Under the pieces are notes generated by a model. The model ran no database searches and had not been told where the DNA came from. It saw only the letters and a list, made by a program, of their open reading frames with translations. From Lunularia cruciata (taxonomy: Eukaryota > Streptophyta > Marchantiopsida > Lunulariales > Lunulariaceae): a DNA stretch of 64,000 bases. Of the stretch, positions 55,028 to 64,000 are shown piece by piece; within the stretch, counting starts at the first letter, position 1, and each line of letters starts with the position of its first letter. The DNA lies in the NCBI GenBank assembly GCA_948567375.1, contig OX419760.1, positions 24,862,001 through 24,926,000 on the forward strand. The letters run 5' to 3'. The translations under genes were made by a program, and so were the position numbers.

Positions 55028-58000
55028 TTAAGCGAGGCCGGAAGATGCAGGAGTATCACCATCAATGGCGTAAACCTGCAAGTAAACCGAGTTCCAGATA
55101 AAGCCCTTGTCACTGCAGATTGACATTGCAGCTTTGAGGGATAAAGGGGCAGGCATCAAAGCGATGTTTCATTGTGCTGATGTACCTCCAAGACCTTTTG
55201 AAAATAATTTCGTGAAAACGGTTACCGCTAAGTTCGGAATCAGACAGCCAGATCTGTTCTTGTGTTTATGGAGACGTTTTAGGCAGCATTGAAACTTGGA
55301 CTGTGTTTATGGAAATAGGGCTGAAAGGCCTATCGGTCATATCATAAAAAAAATGAACAAACTAGATCAGGCAAAAAAGAAACCCTGTTTGATAGGCCCT
55401 GTTCATGAGCAGGTAACCTAGTGACAACCCTACCAGTTTCTAAATGGATACAAACTGGATTAATGCTGGAAAACAGACCAACTCTTTCATAACGTTGATA
55501 CTGTATGAATTTCCTAGAATGCCGTTGGATAGGACTATCAAGGTCGACATACCTTCACTGCCTTCTCCGCAAGTGCTGCATAGAGGTGATTGCCATCTGA
55601 TACTAAAGCTGACACAGCAGCTCCAGATTCCTCCTCAAGAACAGGCAAAGGATTCGATAGAAATTCCTCGACTAGCCAAACCTGTATCAGCAGTTTAAGT
55701 TGAAGGTACGTTACTTACTAGATTCCTATGAAATAAAGCATCACACTTTCTGAGACCATTATCAGTATCAGATAATAGAATAAAGCATAACGTGTGTCCC
55801 CACGAAGAAGGTGATCAGATTAGACTTACAAAAACGATGAAAGGATAGTTACAGACAGAAGTTATATTTTCTTCTTTTTAAAGCGTTGTCCACAGCTCTT
55901 TCTATGTTTTTATATTAAGCCCGTCAATAAAACCGTCTTTAAACAGTGTCAACTCAAACTTTAACCTTAACCTAGGCACCAATTTGTGTGCAATTTGAAG
56001 GACTCCACACCTGCAGTGCAGGAAACCTTTGTTTAATGCACCACGCATTTTGATGAAGAAATACATACTTTAATTAGCTGATCCCAGCTTCCTGAATATA
56101 GCAAAGGGCCGCCCACACATAACGTCGATACCACCGCCTTATGAGCTTTCACCACAGTTTGGTACTCTTCATCCTTCCAGACCTGCTCTGAACACGAGGT
56201 AAAGAAGTCATCGCCTAAAGAGAAGCTTAGGAATCTGTAAAGAGTCAGCACCTGTCTAGCATAACTTTCCAAGTCACATTTCTTAACGAGACACGACCTT
56301 GGACACCCCCTTCTTGAGCAGGTCTCGTCTTCATCAACAGCTTCGGATTTACTATAGACAAATCATAGGAACACGAGACTAACTTTCACCGGACAAACCT
56401 GAATGGAACCATCGTCATGGCCTGAAAACAACAAGCCGCTGGACATGCAGAGAGCTCGCACTCCACCCATGGTAGGATCTGATGTACTCAATACTGCCAT
56501 GGGGCTATAATCACTGCGCCACCAAACACGAATCCCACCATCCCAGCTTCCACTGTAGAGCAATTCCCCATCTACAACTAGAGCTGAGACGAGAGCTTTA
56601 TGACCTTCCATTTTGCCAAGAAGATCGAAACTCTGGCAAGAAATGAGAGGAATTAAGAAGGAATACATACTTGGCCCCAAAGGATTAGACAGGACTTTGA
56701 CCACACCAGCTACTACTAGCACCAAGCACAGAGACCGGAAATCAAGGAAGACCAGGAGACAAGGATGATTAGGACAGACTTAAGTGGTGAACAACAGAAT
56801 TTGCAAATGTCTCAACGAAGATCAGAACGCAGGAGACCTATTCTCCATTCCAGCGCACTTAATACAAGTAGCTCTGCAAACGGGAAGGATGGCAGCTAAC
56901 ACAAAGAATTGTGATTGACAAACATGAGTGACACTTGAGTCAGACCAGTGAAGACCAAACTTTGATGGTCCTATCCCCGCTCCCACTGTAAAGAAATCCA
57001 TCGCCTGACGTCGCTAAAGATGCAACACCAGTATATCTCCAGTCGCCATGTTCTTGCCAAGTTGCAATTAATGGTCTTTCGGACTCCTCGTCAAGTCGCC
57101 AAGCACACATATTGCCAGTATTGTCCCCACTGAAGCACCTCCCAGAAACTTGGTCCACCGCTAATGCGGTTACAACCTGGGTATGATGCCCTTTCAAAGT
57201 CTTCAATAGTTCTTGGCTCTGGTCCAAAAGAGATTCAACACCTATCAGTACTCCGATCCTTCAGGAACCAGCTCTCTGAGGACATGACCATGGGCGTAAC
57301 TAATACCCGTTCGTTTTGCTCCTGTTAGATTCTCTTCCTACGTCTCTGGACGCATTCAGCGCATCATTTGCTCTGCTGTTTGCAGTTGTTCCCAGCTTTA
57401 CCCAGCGTAGTAAATGCAACATTATGTCTTGCAGCTTTTGCTTTCTCATACTCAAAAATCCACAAAAATAATCATAGCATTAACTCGCCGTATGATCATT
57501 AACACGGAAAGCTAGCAGGCATACATGTTCTGCGCTAAACATGCCTCACTAGAATCAAGGTATGATCCAGCTTCATGCTTGTAGTTGCACGGCTTCCGTT
57601 TGGATGCAGGTAACAACAACTCCACGACACCTTTGCCTTCCTAGATGCTGAAAGATAACTATCACATTGCACGAGAGAAAAATCACATCAATAACAGAAG
57701 CATAGGGAGATGAGCATGCTTACTGCAAGAGACCAGACACAAATTGTCTTGTCAAAAGAAGCACTGAGCAGATAATCACCTGCATCACAATGCAAATCTT
57801 AATATCGTGCTTATCTAGCAGACCTATCACGAAAATCAGAATAACAAAGTGCTGAATTTTCTCAGCCACATAACGTAAGTGGGGACTTCAAAACGAAATT
57901 CGAGTGAGAAACTTTACCACAAATTATAATAGCTGTAACATAGTCCCGATGTCCTTTGAGAGATTCCCTTGGCTCCATGAAACAAGTCTTCGAAACTTCT

Positions 58001-60012
58001 GGAGCTCTCTCTCCTTCTTCTTCCAACGCTTCAGCTTCTTCTGAAAATTCCCCTCCTGGAACTTCACTGTTAAGTTCTAGAACCTCCTGAGTACTCTGAG
58101 CTTCGCGTCTTTGTGATTGTAACTTCCTCTCATACTCAAACCATCCATCAAGACTAAATCCAGGTAGGCAAAGGACCCAATTCATATTCTCAGCTTTAGC
58201 TACGATATCCGAACGTTTCTCTTGGAGCTTTCTCTTAAAAGGAAAATGCAAAAGTTGCAGTTCCTTGAACCTCTGCAGAACCTCATGGACATCTGCTCTC
58301 TTTTTGGGATCATGTTCGAAGCATCTCTGAAGAATCTCCTTCAACATCTGATGATCAGGGTCCAAGCATTCTAGGTCCTCAGTGAACTTGGGTGTACATT
58401 TTTCATCCACAATATGTTGCCAGGTCAGGGAAAAGTCTAGACCTTCTAGTGGACTTTTACCAGTGATCAGTTCAAAAATAAGACATCCCAAAGACCACAC
58501 ATCAGCTTTGGGAGATACCCTTGCTTCCCCCTGTTCAGGAGAGAGAAATTCCTCCTCTGAGATGTAGCCGCACCAAGGTTCCCCATCTGAGTCATACTTT
58601 TGTGGACGAAGTAAGTTGCTGGTCAAGAGGGCAAGCACTTCTGGGCTCATGTATTCCCAGCATTGCCCCACATTCTGGCATCTAGTAGATTCAGCACCCA
58701 AGTCTGTGACGTCCCTGGCGTTTCCAAATGGCTTGAGTATGAAGTCTGGCATACACTCTCTATACCTGCCTGTGATTTCTCGAAGAAAATATCTAGCTGA
58801 TAATGCTCCATTCGTATTGAGCAGCAAATTATCGAACTGATCCAAAACAATGCATTGAGGGCTCAGAAGGCCCAAGGTAAGTCCTCGTGAATGCACTTCC
58901 AGCAGAAGCTCACACAAGCCTACAACTATCTTGGCCAATATTTGCAGCTCTGCCCTTCTATTTGATTTCATAGCATCTTCCCCGGAAGTATCTTCTGTGG
59001 CTGATCCCCCGGGTGAAAAAGATTTGGACATCAAGCGTGTGGTACATTGTTTCAAATATTGCCAAGATGGATCTACTTCACTGTCAGGGAACTCGCTCAC
59101 CAAGTAAAGCTCTTGCTTTTGATTCATCCATAATCCAAACGTCTTACAAACTCGATGGCACACCGATGAAACTCGAAACAGAAGAGAAATCTCAAGCTTT
59201 GTATCATGTGCGACAATTTCCAACACATCAAGTAACCGTTGCTCATAGGACTTCTCCCTACTTGTACTGCACTCTGCATCAGACAGATCCTTCTCCTTCC
59301 CACGCTCCATATCAGATTCCACAGTTTTCAAACCCTCACTTCTTTCCGCCCAAATAGGTAGCAACGAAACCGATATTGAAAGTCCAGTCCAGCCTTGCTC
59401 TTGAACTATTTCACCATACAATAATCTGCCATCAGCATTGGCTGGCGAATTCCCTTTCAGCTCAATCATCCCTTGTGGCAAAATCCATGGCCGGATCTCC
59501 GATGTGGAAGCATCCGATCGCAGATCAGACGAGAAAATGTAATTATGCATGACTCTTGGAACGCTTGACCTGCTGGAATTTACATCCAATTCAGCCCTCT
59601 TGTCTCTACTCTTCGCTTTCTGTGGCGAGTCAACGCTAACCTCCTTGTGCTCAGCTCTTTTTCTCTCCACTATCCTCGAGCTCTTAGCTTTCGGCTTTCT
59701 GACCACGTCCTCAACAGGACGGGAATCAGATGAGCTCGGCAAGAGACGAAGAAGTGCAACATTCTTTGGCAATCCTTTCTGGCCACCAATCGGCACCCTA
59801 GTTCGAAGGTTACATTCAGGGCATCTTAAAAGAGCACCAGCCTTCGCATCCTCAACCCCTCCTCTACTGGTTGAGGCTTGCCAGGTTGTATGCAGCTCAT
59901 GTAAACAAGGCTCGCAGAAAGAATGACCACATGACAACACCCGCGGTACATGAACTTCATGATCATAAGACTGAAAACAAACAATGCACTCTGGCAACTG
60001 AATTTGAGTCAT
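55028..60012 (-). CDS. RING-finger / pseudokinase / WD40-repeat protein, probable E3 ubiquitin ligase
   Basis: Its layout matches the plant protein of Arabidopsis locus At1g21651 (from memory). Exons: 60012-57918, 57779-57724, a third near 57652-57562, 57241-56946, 56632-56399, 56182-56069, 55681-55553, 55075-55028; phases agree and the stop is TAA. Exon 3 may be 10 nt (GAAGGCAAAG) or 91 nt; both keep frame, giving 993 or 1020 aa. RING: C9, C12, C28, H30, C33, C36, C64, C67 (C3HC4), the E2-binding fold. The kinase-like region (about 260-620) has CWEYMSPEVLALL, KADVWSLGCLIFELITGKSP and DPKKRADVHEVL, but the catalytic HRD is replaced (SRGLTLGLLSPQC) and no DFG is seen, so it is a pseudokinase. 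From 685 on there are WD40 repeats (SLKGHRDYV, SASFDKTICVWS, TLKGHHTQVV, GSGDRTIKVWS, MEGHKALVS, SGSWDGGIRVWW, SGSWDQLIK), a substrate-binding propeller. Confidence 0.9.
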
Positions 60013-61230
60013 GATTTGCTCATGAGACTTCGATTCCGCTCTCGTTGTCGATTGTCGTTAGCAGTACATCCAGACCTCCTCTACTTCCTTCCGCACCAAA
60101 TCACTTTCTGTACACACTTATCATTTAATTTTCGTCCTAATCACTCTGGAAATTTCCCAACCAAGTACAAGACGTACATTTGCTGGAAACAGTCTTCCTC
60201 TGTAATTTCTTCGGGAATCGAATCAAAGACAGTTGTACCCTGTATCTCTTGAGTTGCTCACCGATCCTTTCACTCGGATTTACCCGTCGTAACCTAACAA
60301 TTTTTCAGACGACTATTTCGTTGGTGTCATTATCTGCTTGATCGTAAAACAATGTCATGAATTCCCCTGCTTCTGACACTCCGCAGTTGTAACCCACTAC
60401 TATCTCCGATTGCACCCCACTCTACTCCACTCTAGTCTTGGGCAATACAGTAACTGCTTCAATTCCACTTTAGAAGTCACTGCTCTCCACGTCTGAAATT
60501 CTTCTGAGAACTCGTACACTCGAGATTCTCCATGAGCGTGCCCATAATTCGAAATATGTCATGTGATAACATGTCTACCGGTTCATTTTGAATGTTACCG
60601 GATCCCTACAATACGATTCCTCTATGTCAGGAATATTCACAGTAATATTCGCTGTTTCTACCGGCTGAAACTATTTTGCGCTGGTAAAAGTCTACCGGGA
60701 TTGATCACACTGAATACGGGGTTCTTCGCATTCTGACCGGTTCATTGCAGTGTCACCGGTCCCTTTCAAGAAAGTTGTTCACTTTCAGGAATATTCGGGG
60801 AAATGGATCGCTGTTAGCCCCAGCTGAGATTCCCCAGCACCGGTTATTCTCAAAACCTGCCCGGGATGCATCACCGCGGTTGCTGAACAGAAGAAGGAGT
60901 TCGGGTTCGAGGTTTTGTCGTTCATTGTCCTAAACCCCAAGCAGGGTTCAAGAAGCAGAACAGCACTACTGGCTAGATCGACAACTAATGACGAGGGTTC
61001 GGAGGTTGCGTGTCAGTGGATTCCACGCTATCCCACAGCTGACGTGATATCCTCTGTCCAAAAGACTTTCATAATTCGACTCTGTCATGATTCCCACCCC
61101 TAAAATCGAAACTCAGAGGCAAAGCTGCTCGAGCTCGATCTACATTTGTCGGTCCGATTTGCACGACAACAGACGATGCCATTCCTCGGCTCGCTGCCAT
61201 CGCTTTCCTCTTCGTCAGAGCGGCAGCAAA
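60013..61230. promoter_or_regulatory. Upstream region of the RING-kinase-WD40 gene
   Basis: Contains the presumed promoter and 5' UTR. A TACCGG motif recurs about five times between 60575 and 60765 (for example CTACCGGTTCATTTTGAATG and CTACCGGCTGAAACTATTTT), spaced irregularly. No coding region is supported. Confidence 0.35.
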
Positions 61231-61337
61231 GACATGTTTGTTTTGTTTCCATTCACCGACTTGGATTCTCCCTAGTCAAACAGCGGACCCGTAGTCGCGG
61301 CACAAGCGACATGTTATTGCTGTTTCTATTCACCGAC
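61231..61337. repeat. Two direct repeats of about 30 bp, 77 bp apart
   Basis: GACATGTTTGTTTTGTTTCC-ATTCACCGAC (61231-61260) and GACATGTTATTGCTGTTTCT-ATTCACCGAC (61308-61337) match at 25 of 30 positions by eye; the preceding CGGCA is also shared. Confidence 0.75.
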
Positions 61338-63665
61338 AATGCTTTCTGTCCAACGTCCAAATCGTCGCTCGTGCCAGAGGAAATGACAATTCTCCACATC
61401 AATTGGTGTTTAAATAGTTTTGGGATAGCGGTAGTGTTCATCGATGCTTACGATGAGAAACAACTACATTACAAGGATTAATCATGATTAGGCTAAGTAC
61501 TACAACTGGCAGTCGTATTACTTGAGAGGTTGAGTGCAGTAGGATTACTGGAAGTTGAGCCTAATCTTACATATTTGGGCAATGCTTGGGAAACTACACG
61601 AAACTCTATTGAAGGAGCCCATTAGAAGAAAGACACAATTTCTTTTCAACATTCTCGATTCTTTACGTGGAACCGGGAAGGAAAACGAGTCGTCTATCCA
61701 ACATCAAAAGTCGTTAACATGGTTATGGTAACTTGATAAACAGTACAAGGGATGTAACCAGTTGTCTCGTAAACACAATGTATTGTCGACATGGCTTGTA
61801 CTTGAGAAAAAGCACAAAGGAATCCGGGAGGATAGACATTATCTATATTAGGTTGACACATTACACAAGGGATGTCCTAGGAATAACTTCTCATTGGCAT
61901 ATCATCGCTAATTTATTTAAATCATTCTAGGGAGAAATTGATTAGGTCTCCATACTACGGAGGAAATGTTGCAATATTTTATTCGGTTAAATTCTGAAGG
62001 ATATCTTTGCTGAATCTATTTTAAAAATTGTAAGTATTACTCATGGTTCATATATTATTTAAGAGATCCTATAGCCGTGGAAATTATCAAATTGTCAAGT
62101 GTGAACTACTTAGTAAAATAAATCTAATTTCAATCTAAAAAGTTTCTTTTGGGACATATTAATTTTTTTATATTAGAGGAGCTTCCTTTTTTAGTGTGCA
62201 AGATTTCCTTGAAAAATTTCAATAGTGAAACTTTTATCGAAATATCCGGGAGTGAGAATTTACTCATGAATGTCCTTTGGGTTTCAACAAAATAATTGAA
62301 ATATGATTAAAGTAAGATTTTCTTAATGAATGGAGAGAGCATGAAGAAAAGAAGAAAGAATTAAAATAGTCATCAGTTAAGGATTAAAAAAGTATGAAAA
62401 TAGATCAAATGAGCTTAATTTTTAGAACAACAAATCCATGGGTATCATAGGCCAAATAGTATAGATTCTCTGGAGAATGAGCTTCAAGATTATAGTATAC
62501 AAGGAAGTAACTATTTCTTAAATATAAATTTTAAGACCTGCGTGTCCATAGTTTCCAACCTTAACCTGAGGGAATATTATTTTCATATTAATATCGACTT
62601 GATGTAAATTATCATAATAGTAAATTTCAAGAAAAAATTTCTTTAGAAAATTATCTAAGATGAAATTAATATTCATAATTTTTTAGATTTAACTCTATGT
62701 AATTCATTTAGGAGATCCTGAATAATTTTGTACAAGGACCTAAATTTCTTAAATGAATGGGAATGAAAGTACTCTTAAATTATTAGAAAACACTAATAGT
62801 TTGGAGTGGAAGGAGAGCTGATATATGAGCAATAATCAAACTTACTAAGTAATTGATACTTCAATAAGTAGTCATAATTATGGTAAATATGTGTATTACA
62901 AACCTTGACTGTTTGAAGACAGAAATAGAGAAATTCTGTTTCTAAAGGTGATATTATAAAACTTTTCCAAATCAGTTTATTCTTGTATTATATTTTATCT
63001 TCTAATGCATTTTATTTGAAAATATCAAATAAGTTAAATTTTAAATGGATATAATAACAAGAAAAGGACTAGAAATCTATATTTTATCTAAAGATATAAT
63101 TTGATTGTTCTTCAAGATTATGAGATGGATATTTATCATAACATTTTATCTTTATGATGAAATATACTTTTATCCAATAAATATTACTATATCATTTCCA
63201 AGTGATTAAAATATCTTATATTACATCAATTAGTTTGATTGGTATTAAATATGATTTTATATCCAACTAATCATTTTAAATATTTAAGGTTACCATAAAA
63301 AAGAAACATCAAAAGTCAAATACATGAATAAAGATATGCTTTGTAAGAGAGAAACATAAAGATAATGAGAGAACATAATACAATAGCTTAGGCTAAATTA
63401 TGACAAAATTCATTTAATTATATTTTAGACTAGATAGATTTTTCTCTAAATAATCTTCCATGCATTCAATATTCTTCTCCAAAATCAAAATCAAGTTGAT
63501 TTAAGATCAACATAGAAGCAACTGATTAAACTAAATATATGAATAAAAAAGCTCTTAAACTGTTACAAATTTTTATCTGTCTTAATTTTACTTATCTTTA
63601 GGAATATATAAAAAGGAATATGTTTAAAACCATTCATAATAATCAATGCATGAATTGGTTCAACA
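61338..63665. other. AT-rich region, no gene supported
   Basis: Becomes very AT-rich beyond 62000. No open frame, RNA gene or known repeat that I can support. Confidence 0.4.
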
Positions 63666-63752
63666 AAAACTATAATTTTTTTAGTTTTGATTCGTTTTTT
63701 GACTTTATACTAAAACTATATTTTTTCAGTTTTGATTCACTTTTTGACTTTA
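63666..63752. repeat. Tandem duplication of about 44 bp
   Basis: Two adjacent copies of AAAACTATA-(A)TTTTTT-AGTTTTGATTC-TTTTTGACTTTA (63666-63711 and 63712-63752), with a few single-base differences. Confidence 0.8.
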
Positions 63753-64000
63753 AAATGCAAATCTAGGGATAACCATCATGAGCTTATTATATCTATTTAA
63801 TTATTTTAGATTCATTAATTTATCAATTTTTTGCATACATTCTTACTTCATTGTTCTTATTATAATAACTTATAGATTTTATTCTCTATTTATTTAAGTG
63901 TACTTTTTGCCAAATTTTTAGGTCAGTATGGAGTAAAATCTAATAATATGCAGGTTTAGTATTTTCTTTTATTTCATTGGATCTAAGTGTATTATAATAT
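63753..64000. other. AT-rich end of window
   Basis: Nothing recognised. Confidence 0.4.

Noticed and set aside
54829-55113. 94-codon minus-strand frame with SNLKTVYGASVIHSYLGQVV, briefly suggestive of an NTF2-like domain
   Set aside because: It overlaps the last exon of the WD40 gene in another frame; exon 8 (55075-55028) joins exon 7 in phase and ends at TAA, so the rest is 3' UTR.
1-64000. CRISPR arrays, bacterial operons, rRNA, viral integrations
   Set aside because: No regularly spaced repeats, Shine-Dalgarno-led gene clusters or rRNA-like sequence; the RT-bearing elements all have LTR or LINE hallmarks.

Overview
This is a eukaryotic, intron-bearing nuclear window, most likely from a non-seed land plant (bryophyte or lycophyte; I cannot decide further). 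The reasons are a plant CP5-type START gene and a plant-type RING-kinase-WD40 gene with GT..AG introns, Ty3/gypsy chromoviruses primed by initiator-Met tRNA, and an LRR-ROC-COR (Roco, TORNADO1-like) gene of a family I associate with early land plants. There is no bacterial, CRISPR or organellar signal.

Layout. 0.3-0.9 kb: C-terminal fragment of a Roco gene (minus). 2.0-19.4 kb: nested retroelements. These are a 5'-truncated chromovirus (2.6-5.4 kb, plus), an old minus-strand gypsy element (RT at 5.4-5.75 and 12.37-12.7 kb, PR and gag to 14.1 kb) split by a nearly complete chromovirus (5753-12365, two LTRs, PBS, PPT, 5-bp target duplication GTTAG), further minus-strand gag/PR/LTR relics (15-18.3 kb), and a short LINE tail (19.1 kb). 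19.4-22.65 kb: LRR, ROC and COR parts of a broken Roco gene (minus), which stops where the LINE tail begins. It and the 0.3-0.9 kb fragment look like the two ends of one gene torn apart by about 18 kb of transposons. 25.2-27.3 kb: a complete six-exon START gene (minus). 27.3-32.6 kb: AT-rich, with one LINE 3' fragment.

32.6-52.2 kb: a second nest. The host is a minus-strand gypsy element whose polyprotein carries a decayed C5-cytosine DNA methyltransferase domain between protease and reverse transcriptase (gag 50-49 kb, PR 48.3 kb, methyltransferase 46.8-45.8 kb, RT 45.1-44.8 kb, RNase H 44.4-44.1 kb, integrase 44.0-43.2 kb). It is interrupted by a solo chromovirus LTR (47.16-47.98 kb) and by a second, badly decayed chromovirus (to 43.3 kb) whose 5' end lies in a 2.58-kb tandem duplication. 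This methyltransferase-bearing retroelement is the most unusual content of the window.

52.2-55 kb: intergenic, with a perfect 29-bp-arm hairpin at 53731-53792. 55.0-60.0 kb: a complete RING / pseudokinase / WD40 gene (minus), spliced here exon by exon. 60-64 kb: its upstream region and AT-rich sequence with short repeats.

Only the START gene and the RING-kinase-WD40 gene look intact. Everything else with coding similarity is transposon-derived or broken.
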